Assembly: GCA_964515055.1 (NCBI GenBank) | Contig: CAZEUG010000037.1 | Span: forward strand, 1-11,296 | Origin: QAMX01 sp964515055 | GTDB taxonomy: Bacteria; Bacillota; Clostridia; Oscillospirales; QAMX01 | Direction: 5' to 3' | Length of the DNA: 11,296 nt | Shown here: one piece after another, positions 1-6,173 of the stretch | Layout of the letters: the number at the start of each line of letters is the position of its first letter | How positions within the stretch are numbered: the first letter of the stretch is position 1 | Notes under the pieces: generated by a model | The model's input: only the letters and a program-made list of their open reading frames with translations | Told to the model about the DNA's origin: nothing | Database searches by the model: none | Made by a program: the position numbers and the translations under genes

Positions 1-49
1 TCCCTCCATGATGACAGTGTTTTTTTTCACTGTCTCTCATAGAGGGAGC
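1..49. repeat. Palindromic intergenic repeat, probably cut by the window edge
   Basis: A nested inverted repeat: an outer pair TCCCTC (1-6) with GAGGGA (42-47), and an inner perfect pair GACAGTG (13-19) with CACTGTC (28-34) around a loop of eight T. The right end reads GAGGGAGC, the same 8 nt that closes the repeat at 11280-11287, so the missing left partner GCTCCCTC probably begins just outside the window. It lies downstream of the kinase gene and may also act as a transcription end. I infer a dispersed, non-coding palindromic element; only two related copies are visible here. Confidence 0.55.
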
Positions 50-53
50 ATAT

Positions 54-80
54 CAAAAACCATCCGACGGCTGTTTTTTA
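54..80 (-). terminator. Weak possible terminator after the kinase gene
   Basis: Directly after the TAA stop (78-80) the minus strand has an A-rich run, a short imperfect hairpin with CC/GG core around a GTC loop and mismatches above and below, then five T. The stem is poor, so this is only a possible terminator; the palindromic repeat just beyond it could serve instead. Confidence 0.3.
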
Positions 81-1148
81 TTCCGTCTGTGTCAACGTCA
101 GCGTGCAGCGGTCTGCCGGTTGCATCGCCGCGAAGTACTTCGCTTCGAGCGGAATCCATTTGGTGAAAAAGCGTTCGGCCTGTTCCGGCGAATTGCGACG
201 CAGAATGCGGCGGCGTTGCAGCTCCGGTTCCAGCTGTAAAAACACGGACAGGTCATACTGCTCTGCCAGCTCCGGATGCATGGAATAGGCGCCTTCGACG
301 ATGTTCAGTCGTCCCGGCTGCATCATCACCGGCTCCTGCAGTGTCCAGTCGGCGCAGTTGAACCGCCGATACGCGACTGTCTGCCTGTTCGCAAGCGGCA
401 GGAGTACCTCCCGGAGAAAGCGTTCGCGATCGACATTGCCGCCCGGCTCATCATAGCGTTCCGCCGTGCGCTGTTCGGGGCGGAGGAAGAAATCGTCCAT
501 GTGGAAGACCGTCGCGCCATAGACCTGCGCCAGCCGGTCGGCGAGCGTTGATTTTCCGGCGGCGCTCCCACCCTCAATGGCCAGTGTGACCGTTGGCCGT
601 TCCGCAAGCATCCGGTCAATGGCGGCCAGCAGCGGCAGTGCATCTGCAAACGCATGGTGGACAACGCGATAGGCCGGGTGGTAGGCGGCACGGTACGCTT
701 CGGAATGATGGCAGGCCGGATAGCCCGCCGCTGACCATTGCCGGACAGCATCAGCCGTTTCTGCGGTGGAGAACGGAATCATGCCCGCCTCGGCTGCACC
801 GCTGAGCGCAGCGAGCTTTTCGCGCAGCCGTGCTTCCCCGTCCGGTACCGGTGTGGCCGAGCACTGCATCATGCGCGCCAGCGTCTCAGCTGTCAGGCCG
901 GTATGCAGTGCCGGGAGGTAAATGCGGCTGAAGTCGCCGTCCAGCCGTTCCGTCAGGGCAGACGCGGTCGATGCGCTGGCCGCTTCCGTGCGGATATACG
1001 CCGCAGCTGCCGACGCGTCCTGAATCAGGTGGCCGCAGCCCCGTGCGCTCTGATAGAGCGCTTTATACAGATCCTGCAGCTGCAGCGCCGGATACTGCAA
1101 GCACTGCGTCCGCAGGAAGTCCATCGTTTTTTGTGTATCATTCATCAT
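78..1148 (-). CDS. Uridine-kinase-like P-loop kinase with an extra N-terminal domain
   Basis: A 356-residue protein in two parts. The C-terminal part (about 185-356) is a kinase of the uridine kinase/phosphoribulokinase/pantothenate kinase superfamily: Walker A GGSAAGKS at 193-200, an HMDDFF segment at 216-221 with the Asp pair typical of this group, and VEGAYS at 284-289. It should transfer phosphate from ATP to a small hydroxylated substrate in the cytoplasm; the substrate cannot be read from sequence. The N-terminal part (about 1-175) is all-alpha-looking, with QDLYKALYQSARGCGHLI at 25-42 and YPACHHSEAYR at 143-153; it resembles, from memory, a separate uncharacterised clostridial family, so this looks like a fusion. 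The ATG at 1148 is followed by a second ATG; GGGGAG at 1156-1161 sits 7 nt upstream of the first. The gene overlaps the ECF gene by 11 nt, so translation is probably coupled and the kinase likely acts on the imported compound. Confidence 0.85.
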   Translation of the reverse strand: MMNDTQKTMDFLRTQCLQYPALQLQDLYKALYQSARGCGHLIQDASAAAAYIRTEAASASTASALTERLDGDFSRIYLPALHTGLTAETLARMMQCSATPVPDGEARLREKLAALSGAAEAGMIPFSTAETADAVRQWSAAGYPACHHSEAYRAAYHPAYRVVHHAFADALPLLAAIDRMLAERPTVTLAIEGGSAAGKSTLADRLAQVYGATVFHMDDFFLRPEQRTAERYDEPGGNVDRERFLREVLLPLANRQTVAYRRFNCADWTLQEPVMMQPGRLNIVEGAYSMHPELAEQYDLSVFLQLEPELQRRRILRRNSPEQAERFFTKWIPLEAKYFAAMQPADRCTLTLTQTE

Positions 1149-1743
1149 TGCATTTCTCCCCGTTTTCGCTCTTTTTTCGTTGTTTTGGAAGAATCAGCCC
1201 GGCTCGTTCCATTGCAAATACGAGCAGAGGAATCAGGACAATGTGGAGGACAATGCCCGGTACGGCGGTCAGAACAGTGCTGTCCAGAATCAGTCGGAAG
1301 GGGATGGATTCCCCGTTGAGCCAGGCAAACGCCGTGCGAGCAATCGCCCAGGCAACGCGGCCGGACAGCATGGCTGTCAGCAGCGCGGCATACACATTCC
1401 ACGGTTTTTTCGGCAGCAGACGGTAGAGCCAGCCGGTCACGAGGCCGTACACGGCGATTTCAAATGCCATAAACAGTGCGCCCGGCATGGTCGGCATTCC
1501 AAACAGCAAATGGCGCAGCAGCGGGGATACAAAGCCGACAGCCAGCCCCCATGTCCAGCCGCAGGAAAAGCCGCACAGCAGCGCCGGGATATGCAGCGGG
1601 CTGAGTGCCCGCCCGATGTCCGGTATCTGCCCGGTCAGCAGCGGGAGTACCATGGCGATGGCCAGGTACATGGCCGACCAGGTCAGGTTCCGCAGAGATT
1701 GAGATTTTTTGGAACCGCTTTTCATTTTTTCGTTCGTTTTCAA
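1138..1743 (-). CDS. ECF transporter S component (substrate-binding membrane subunit)
   Basis: A 201-residue, very hydrophobic protein with about six membrane segments (first near residues 22-38, then about 50-76, 88-106, 110-130 and two toward the C-terminus) and basic tails. The segment from LTGQIPDIG (36-44) through HIPALLCGF (51-59) is typical of a clostridial ECF S-component family. Such proteins bind a vitamin or similar compound and need the shared ATPase/T module, which is not encoded here. The open frame extends upstream to 1851, but that stretch is a leader with a terminator; AGGAGGAG at 1750-1757 lies 6 nt before a TTG at 1741-1743, so I take TTG as start. It overlaps the following kinase gene by 11 nt. 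The upstream attenuator probably controls it. Substrate unknown: I see no match to RibU, ThiT, BioY or FolT that would decide it. Confidence 0.85.
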   Translation of the reverse strand: MKTNEKMKSGSKKSQSLRNLTWSAMYLAIAMVLPLLTGQIPDIGRALSPLHIPALLCGFSCGWTWGLAVGFVSPLLRHLLFGMPTMPGALFMAFEIAVYGLVTGWLYRLLPKKPWNVYAALLTAMLSGRVAWAIARTAFAWLNGESIPFRLILDSTVLTAVPGIVLHIVLIPLLVFAMERAGLILPKQRKKSENGEKCNDE

Positions 1744-1749
1744 AGGTGT

Positions 1750-1757
1750 CTCCTCCT
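1750..1757 (-). promoter_or_regulatory. Ribosome binding site that fixes the TTG start of the ECF gene
   Basis: AGGAGGAG on the minus strand, 6 nt before TTG at 1743. No comparable site precedes the in-frame starts further upstream, which also lie in the leader hairpins. Confidence 0.85.
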
Positions 1758-1779
1758 GTTTTCCGCATTTTCGGGGTAC

Positions 1780-1823
1780 AAAAAAAGGACTCCGCAGACC
1801 CCTTCTGTGGGTGCCGAATCCTT
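1780..1823 (-). terminator. Intrinsic terminator inside the 5' leader (attenuator)
   Basis: On the minus strand the arm AGGATTCGGCACCC (1822-1809) pairs with GGGTCTGCGGAGTCCT (1801-1786): seven pairs, a G-G mismatch, three more pairs and a C/G cap, followed by seven T (1786-1780). It lies between the promoter and the ribosome site of the ECF gene, with no coding gene in front of it, so transcription must read through it to express the operon. This is direct sequence evidence for attenuation. Confidence 0.8.
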
Positions 1824-1909
1824 CCTGGTTTCGAAAATTCGTCCTGTTCAAAATGCTCCAAGAGGCCCGCTTCTGCCGGCCAATCGCCCGCTTCTGCCAA
1901 CGATTCCGT
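1824..1909 (-). promoter_or_regulatory. Structured leader RNA, candidate riboswitch aptamer of unknown class
   Basis: From the predicted transcription start near 1909 the leader forms two tandem hairpins built on the same 13-nt core GGCAGAAGCGGGC (1898-1886 and 1877-1865). Each has a lower stem, a G-G mismatch, a GC/GC upper stem and an AGAA loop. The lower stems differ in sequence (AAUCGUU with GGCGAUU; GGCC with GGCC) but both pair. Further on, CGAAU (1841-1837) can pair with AUUCG (1819-1815), and GAAUC (1906-1902) with GAUUC (1820-1816); either pairing would disrupt the terminator, so both are candidate antiterminators. I do not recognise TPP, FMN, THF, preQ1, cobalamin or T-box signatures. 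The ligand is not known; a protein-binding leader is the alternative. Confidence 0.6.
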
Positions 1910-1914
1910 CAGAT

Positions 1915-1944
1915 ATTATACCATACAACGCTTTTTCCTGTCAA
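1915..1944 (-). promoter_or_regulatory. Sigma-A promoter of the ECF-kinase operon
   Basis: TTGACA (1939-1944) and TATAAT (1915-1920) on the minus strand, separated by 18 nt: both hexamers match the housekeeping consensus exactly. Transcription should start near 1909, about 165 nt before the TTG start codon. Confidence 0.88.
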
Positions 1945-2017
1945 TGGTTTTTCGGGAATTTTCCGCACCGGCGAAAAAATCCAAGTGCAACCGCTGTCAA
2001 ATCCTTTTGATTTTTTC

Positions 2018-2046
2018 TTGACAATTCCGGTCGAATGTGCTATCAT
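2018..2046 (+). promoter_or_regulatory. Sigma-A promoter of the metallo-beta-lactamase-fold lipoprotein gene
   Basis: TTGACA (2018-2023) and TATCAT (2041-2046) with a 17-nt spacer. It points away from the ECF promoter; the two -35 boxes are about 74 bp apart. The predicted start near 2053 leaves a leader of about 119 nt. Confidence 0.8.
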
Positions 2047-2081
2047 AAACTCATCACTGTTGGGACGGAGTTCAGCGATGC

Positions 2082-2105
2082 GTGGCTTCCCGTTCCCGGA
2101 ACCAC
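2082..2105 (+). other. Leader hairpin of the lipoprotein gene
   Basis: GTGG (2082-2085) and TTCC (2087-2090) pair with GGAA (2098-2101) and CCAC (2102-2105), one C bulged, loop of 7. It has no T run, so it is not a terminator. A second small hairpin, CGGC...GCCG, lies at about 2133-2145. Function unknown. Confidence 0.35.
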
Positions 2106-2171
2106 CCTGCGCTGCCTGTTCCATATTGGGCGGCGATCAGCCGTCGAATCGATTTTTCAGGAGGGATCTTC

Positions 2172-3953
2172 ATGAAACCTGTCAAGTCCGTCATCTGTCT
2201 GCTTTTGGTCGGTCTGATGCTGCTCTCGCTGGCTGCGTGCAGTTCGGAAGAGCCGCAAATCGTTCCGGAAACCGATGACACCACTGCTTCCAGTGCGCCG
2301 ACCACCACACCGGCCGTCACGGGGTTCGTATTCCCGCCTGCAGAAGCTCTGAACGTCTTTGCTGACGGTGCGTATTGCTGCCGGGTCATGTGTCCGACGG
2401 CACCCACCGCGCTGGAACAAACCATGTATACCCGCATTCGCGAAGCGCTGGAAGGCATTACCGGCGTTTTGCCGGAGCTTGCAACCGACTTTCTGGCCAC
2501 GGATGAGCAGGGCAAACTGAGCGATGACCCGGCGATTCTGATCGGCCAGACCATCTACGACGAATCCACAGCTGTGTATCAGGAGCTGGCCTACGGCGAA
2601 TTCCGGATGCAGATGGTCGGCAACAAGCTCGTTCTGGCGTTTTCCACAGAGCTCGACGCCGACATCGTCGCACAGGAGCTGGCCGCCGTGCTGCAGCCCG
2701 CATCAGACGGCTCCGTCACCGCGTCGGCTGACATCAACCACAGCTATCTGGTCAGCGAACGGCTGCTGCGCATCCCGGCGTATCCGTTCGCCCTGCCTGA
2801 GGTCATCAACTGCGACCGGGACACCTTCCTCCTGTACGTCAAAAACGGCAGTGAGCAGGATCTGCTCGCCTACCGCGATCTGCTGACAGGCGCCGGATAT
2901 CAGGCGATTTCCTCGACGCAGTTGCAGGGCAACCGCTATGAAACGCTCGTCAACGGCGATGATGCCGTCTATCTCTATTACACGGCGTATGCCCGGAGTA
3001 TCCGCATCGTCTGTGGGCCAACCGCCCTGCTCGGCACCTCGGACTGCACCATCAGCGCACCGGAGCAGTACACCTCCACGCTGACGTTTGTCAACCAGCC
3101 GGGCAACATCGACTGCGGCCAGGGCTACATCTTCCTGCTGCCGGACGGCCGGTTTCTGGTTCACGACGGCGGGTATCGCGCCAACGATAAGCCGGACTAT
3201 CTCTATAAGGCGCTGACTGCGGTGGCGCCCGACCCGTCGAATATTACCATCGCCGCCTGGTTCATTTCGCATCCTCACCCGGATCATCAGCTCGGCTTTG
3301 AGGAATTCGTCGAAAACCACGGTGCAGACGAAGGCGTCACAGTGGAACGCGTGATTTTCAACTACATCCAGCCGGAAGAATACACCATCGACTGGGCTGG
3401 GGACGCGGAATACGTCCGCTCCGTCTATGCCCATGTGGAAACCTATATTCCGGATGCCCAGGTGATCAAGGCTCACACCGGCCAGACATTCGTCTTCGGC
3501 TCGGTCAGCGTGGAAATCCTCTACACAGTCGAGGATTTGCTGCCCGTTGCAAAATTTGATGCGTTCAACACCTCCTCCATGGTGATTCGCCTGAACACCG
3601 GTAAGCAGACCATCCTCTTCCTTGCGGATACAACCAAAACCTCCGGCACCATTCTGAAGAATCAGTTCGGCGACTATCTGAAATCCGACATCATGCAGCT
3701 GGCGCACCATGGGTACGGTCCGGTGAACAACTCCCTGTATGAGACGGTGCAGGCTGAAGTCCTGCTCTGGCCGAACACCTATGCCACGGTGTCCACGCCG
3801 GACAAGATCAGCAGCTCCGCCTGGAAATCCATCAACATTGCGCTGCAATATGCGAAGGACGTCCAGTTCTCCGATGCGGATATGACCACGCTGACGTTCC
3901 CGTATCAGATTCAGAACAACAAGGCCAGTGAGATGGCTCGTGTTGGAAAATAG
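2172..3953 (+). CDS. Secreted lipoprotein with a metallo-beta-lactamase (ComEC C-terminal-like) domain
   Basis: A 593-residue protein. Residues 1-22 form a lipoprotein signal with lipobox LAAC and Cys23 as the lipid-anchored residue, followed by a Ser/Thr/Glu linker, so it acts on the outer face of the membrane. Residues about 45-180 look like a small alpha/beta module (ILIGQT at 122-127), a type I associate loosely with N-terminal domains of clostridial carbohydrate enzymes. The C-terminal half is a metallo-beta-lactamase fold: HPHPDH at 367-372, LADTT with Asp486, and LAHHG with His512-His513, so a complete-looking set of metal ligands. The nearest type is the ComEC/Rec2-like hydrolase domain; the substrate (nucleic acid, phosphodiester or other) is unknown. 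The start is set by AGGAGGG at 2159-2165, 6 nt before ATG; in-frame starts further upstream lack a site and lie in the leader. Monocistronic: own promoter and strong terminator. Confidence 0.85.
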   Translation: MKPVKSVICLLLVGLMLLSLAACSSEEPQIVPETDDTTASSAPTTTPAVTGFVFPPAEALNVFADGAYCCRVMCPTAPTALEQTMYTRIREALEGITGVLPELATDFLATDEQGKLSDDPAILIGQTIYDESTAVYQELAYGEFRMQMVGNKLVLAFSTELDADIVAQELAAVLQPASDGSVTASADINHSYLVSERLLRIPAYPFALPEVINCDRDTFLLYVKNGSEQDLLAYRDLLTGAGYQAISSTQLQGNRYETLVNGDDAVYLYYTAYARSIRIVCGPTALLGTSDCTISAPEQYTSTLTFVNQPGNIDCGQGYIFLLPDGRFLVHDGGYRANDKPDYLYKALTAVAPDPSNITIAAWFISHPHPDHQLGFEEFVENHGADEGVTVERVIFNYIQPEEYTIDWAGDAEYVRSVYAHVETYIPDAQVIKAHTGQTFVFGSVSVEILYTVEDLLPVAKFDAFNTSSMVIRLNTGKQTILFLADTTKTSGTILKNQFGDYLKSDIMQLAHHGYGPVNNSLYETVQAEVLLWPNTYATVSTPDKISSSAWKSINIALQYAKDVQFSDADMTTLTFPYQIQNNKASEMARVGK

Positions 3954-3964
3954 CCCGACCGCAC

Positions 3965-4004
3965 AAAAGCGCCGTATGAACCGGAGTTCATACGGCGCTT
4001 TTTT
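3965..4004. terminator. Strong bidirectional terminator between convergent genes
   Basis: A perfect 13-bp hairpin, GCGCCGTATGAAC (3969-3981) with GTTCATACGGCGC (3986-3998), loop CGGA, preceded by four A and followed by six T. It ends the lipoprotein gene on the plus strand and the aldolase operon on the minus strand, whose last stop codon is at 4004-4006. Confidence 0.93.
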
Positions 4005-5068
4005 CAGTTTGCTGTGTCGGTCAGGCATTGAAAGCCGGACTTCGTCAGGCGGAAGCGGCGAATGTGCGTATAGCACTGATCTGCGCCGTCGCCTTCCCGG
4101 CCATCCTCCGAGAAATAGTAGGTGCCATCGCCCAGTGCAATGATGCCGGTTGAGCCGAGCGGAAAGCGGCAGCCGGTGATTTCGCCGGACGGATCCTGCT
4201 CCAGAAACGAATCGACCGTCAGCCCGTCTCCGGCAACAATCGTCTGATCGGACAGGCCGAAGCAGGTTCGCCCGTCTGGTGTCCGGTTCCGTTTTTTCGG
4301 GTCAATCCAGAACAGCTCATAGTTGGGGAAGGACGGTTTGCGCCCCGGATAAACCGCCGCCAGCAGCAGCCCGGTATAGGGGTCATATTCCAGATTCTGG
4401 ATGCCGTACGTCGTGTTGCCGGTTCGGACGAAAATCTGATCGTCGCAGCGGAGCTCCGTCTGTGCGGACATCGCCGCCAGCAATCGTTCCCACCGGTATT
4501 GGACGAGCACCTGACAGTCGTTGTCCTGTCGGTTCGTGTCGCCGTAGATGCCATAGGCGACCAGAACGGACGTTGTGCCGTCCGCTTCCGGCAGGCAGGT
4601 GATGCCGTCAATGCCGCTGCAGCCGTAGCGATGCGGGACGGCTGTGCCGTTTTCCTCGACGAGTGCGGCGTAGTCCTCGCAGACGTCCGTGAGCCTTGCG
4701 CGTCTCATGACGCCGGTTGTCAGCGCGTCCATATTCATCCGGTCAATCCGGTTTGGTGCAAAGCGCACCGCGTAAAAGGCATCGTCCTGTCGGCGCTCCT
4801 GCCCGATGGTTTTCAGGATGCCCTGGCCGATTTCATCGTTTTTATATTCCAGCGAACCGATGACCGAGCCGTCCGGAGCCAGTGCGATGCAGCCGAGGTG
4901 GCCGGTCAGCCCTGTGACGGAGCCGACAGCGTTCCCTGCAAGGTCGGTTTTGAGGAGCATGGTGGTGAAGGACAGGTAGAAAAATTCGCCGTCTGTCGCG
5001 ATGCCCTGCACGTGGCAGCGGCCGTATTTTCCGGAATAGAGATGCTCAGGCAGCTGTTCAGTCTTCAT
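4004..5068 (-). CDS. Uncharacterised cytoplasmic protein, probably a beta-propeller
   Basis: A 354-residue protein without signal peptide or membrane segment. I do not recognise a named family. Its sequence has the rhythm of a beta-propeller: recurring hydrophobic strands with turn motifs such as GIATDGEFFYLSF (22-34), CIALAPDGSVIGSLEY (60-75), DGITCLPEADG (154-164), NLEYDPYTGLLLAAVY (225-240) and IIALGDGTYYFSED (309-322). No catalytic motif is evident. The start at 5068 lies inside the end of the aldolase gene (11-nt overlap), with an AGGAA stretch 8-9 nt upstream, so translation is probably coupled. The context suggests a role beside the aldolase, for example a lactonase-like or sugar-binding propeller, but that is inference. 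The gene ends directly at the shared terminator. Confidence 0.75.
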   Translation of the reverse strand: MKTEQLPEHLYSGKYGRCHVQGIATDGEFFYLSFTTMLLKTDLAGNAVGSVTGLTGHLGCIALAPDGSVIGSLEYKNDEIGQGILKTIGQERRQDDAFYAVRFAPNRIDRMNMDALTTGVMRRARLTDVCEDYAALVEENGTAVPHRYGCSGIDGITCLPEADGTTSVLVAYGIYGDTNRQDNDCQVLVQYRWERLLAAMSAQTELRCDDQIFVRTGNTTYGIQNLEYDPYTGLLLAAVYPGRKPSFPNYELFWIDPKKRNRTPDGRTCFGLSDQTIVAGDGLTVDSFLEQDPSGEITGCRFPLGSTGIIALGDGTYYFSEDGREGDGADQCYTHIRRFRLTKSGFQCLTDTAN

Positions 5069-5867
5069 TTGTTTCGTTCCTTTCTTCCTGCTGACGGATC
5101 AGGTGACGCAGATTGGCGGCCAGCGTCTGTGCGCCGTTCAGGATGCCCGCAATGTCGGAGCCGGCGGAAATCAGGTTCACGCCCCGTTCCAGCCAGATGG
5201 CCAGCTCGTCTGGCCGCGTCGTTCCGACGGACACGCCGATGGGCTTTCCGGCGGACTGTGCCTTTTGAATGGCCAGGTCGATCAGGCGCGTCGTCTCCGG
5301 ACCGTCGAGAATCCGCCCCAGCTCGCCGACGGAGCCGCTCAGATCCATTGGGCCGAGAATGAACCCGTCCAGGTACGGGATGGCGGCCATTTCCTCCATC
5401 GCGTCCACTGCGTCCCGGCTTTCAATCTGCACGAATCGGCAGAGCTGCTTGCTGGTATGCTCGATGTAGGTCTGTGCGCTGTCCAGCCCATACCGGGCGG
5501 CACGACACGGGCCAAAGCCGCGCTTTCCCTCCGGTGGGTAGATGCAGGCATCGATCGCTTTTCGGGCTTCCTCCGCGCTGTTGACCATCGGGACGACAAT
5601 GGCGTCCGGCCCCGCCTCCAGCACGCGTTTGATCTGCGGGATTTCATTCCACGGGACGCGCACCATGCATGGTGTTCCGGCGGCCTTTGCGGCGATCAGA
5701 TGGCGTTCCATGTCGGCAAAGCCGGTGGTCACGTGCTCCATATCAATCCAGAGGTAGTCAAAGCCCACCGCGCCCAGAATTTCGCAGATGCGATAATCCG
5801 TCAGGTTGACGTGTGTGCCGATCAGTTTGCGCCCCGATTCCAGAGCGCTGCGAAACGTATTTTCCAT
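5058..5867 (-). CDS. HpcH/HpaI family class II aldolase
   Basis: A 269-residue TIM-barrel enzyme close to the usual family length of 250-270. Residues known from E. coli HpaI fall at the same numbers: His45 (in IDMEH, 41-45) as base, Arg70 (VRVPW) for the pyruvyl group, and Glu149 and Asp175 as metal ligands, the latter in GPMDLSG (172-178). Such enzymes split 2-keto-3-deoxy or 4-hydroxy-2-oxo acids to pyruvate and an aldehyde, with a divalent metal. The natural substrate here is not determined; a 2-keto-3-deoxy sugar acid or 4-hydroxy-2-oxoacid is likely. The start at 5867 follows GGAGG with 9 nt spacing. First gene of a two-gene operon; the second overlaps by 11 nt. A palindrome sits in its leader. 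Confidence 0.9.
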   Translation of the reverse strand: MENTFRSALESGRKLIGTHVNLTDYRICEILGAVGFDYLWIDMEHVTTGFADMERHLIAAKAAGTPCMVRVPWNEIPQIKRVLEAGPDAIVVPMVNSAEEARKAIDACIYPPEGKRGFGPCRAARYGLDSAQTYIEHTSKQLCRFVQIESRDAVDAMEEMAAIPYLDGFILGPMDLSGSVGELGRILDGPETTRLIDLAIQKAQSAGKPIGVSVGTTRPDELAIWLERGVNLISAGSDIAGILNGAQTLAANLRHLIRQQEERNETNED

Positions 5868-5891
5868 CGATCATGACCTCCATCGCTTTCA

Positions 5892-5903
5892 GCTTTCGAA
5901 AGC
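5892..5903. promoter_or_regulatory. Perfect palindrome in the aldolase leader, candidate operator
   Basis: GCTTTCGAAAGC is a perfect 12-bp palindrome with a central CG, about 25 bp upstream of the aldolase start codon and downstream of its promoter. The form resembles LacI-family operators, but no repressor gene is in the window. Confidence 0.4.
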
Positions 5904-5949
5904 ATTCATTTGGATTTGGTGCGCCATGCTGCCGCCCGTTTCCATGCTG

Positions 5950-5978
5950 ATTGTAACATATGGTATCTGAAAAGTCAA
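5950..5978 (-). promoter_or_regulatory. Sigma-A promoter of the aldolase operon
   Basis: TTGACT (5973-5978) and TACAAT (5950-5955) on the minus strand with a 17-nt spacer. GGTAT (5962-5966) and ATACC (5983-5987) form an inverted repeat that straddles the -35 box and could be a repressor site. Predicted leader about 75 nt. Confidence 0.75.
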
Positions 5979-5993
5979 GTACATACCGTTTTT

Positions 5994-6027
5994 GTCAAAA
6001 ATGCGCTGTTTTTTGCGACTTTTTGAC
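5994..6027. repeat. Inverted repeat in the divergent intergenic region
   Basis: GTCAAAAA (5994-6001) and TTTTTGAC (6020-6027) are exact reverse complements, 18 nt apart, in an A/T-rich stretch between the two divergent promoters. It could be a regulator site or a weak hairpin. The whole 5868-6173 region contains no gene; it holds the two promoters, this repeat, the 5892 palindrome and the helicase leader. Confidence 0.4.
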
Positions 6028-6079
6028 GTTTTGTTCTGTTGAAGCCGCTGAAACCGATCATTTTTCTGCGTTTTTTCTC

Positions 6080-6108
6080 TTGTGAAAAAAACAGGCACAT
6101 GATATAAT
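6080..6108 (+). promoter_or_regulatory. Sigma-A promoter of the helicase-glycosidase operon (extended -10)
   Basis: TTGTGA (6080-6085) and TATAAT (6103-6108), 17-nt spacer, with TG at 6100-6101 giving an extended -10. Start expected near 6115, leaving a leader of about 59 nt with a small hairpin CCCA-GCTG-TGGG at 6129-6140. Confidence 0.82.
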
Positions 6109-6165
6109 ATACCATAGATTCAACTGCTCCCAGCTGTGGGATGAACGATGCTTTTCGCAAATCAA

Positions 6166-6170
6166 AGGAG
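6166..6170 (+). promoter_or_regulatory. Ribosome binding site deciding the helicase start
   Basis: AAAGGAG ends 3 nt before ATG at 6174 and 15 nt before the next in-frame ATG at 6186. The upstream in-frame ATG at 6141 has no such site and directly follows a leader hairpin. The 3-nt spacing is short, so 6174 is preferred but not certain. Confidence 0.6.
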
Positions 6171-6173
6171 TTT

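Noticed and set aside
1744..1851. Extension of the ECF protein to a start at 1851
   Set aside because: These codons lie in the leader terminator and the polar translation is unlike an ECF N-terminus; the strong ribosome site points to TTG at 1743.
1780..1909. Known riboswitch in the ECF leader (TPP, THF, FMN, preQ1, cobalamin, T-box)
   Set aside because: None of the conserved sequence signatures that I know for these classes is present; an Rfam search was not possible.
1180..2010. A 276-codon plus-strand open frame opposite the ECF gene and its leader
   Set aside because: It runs through the ECF promoter and attenuator and has a Gln/Pro/Arg-rich, non-domain-like translation.
2703..4076. A 457-codon open frame antisense to the lipoprotein gene
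   Set aside because: It crosses the strong terminator at 3965-4004, lacks a promoter or ribosome site, and opposes a gene with a clear metallo-beta-lactamase signature.
6141..6173. Helicase start at ATG 6141
   Set aside because: No ribosome site before it and it directly follows a leader hairpin; AAAGGAG is just before ATG 6174.
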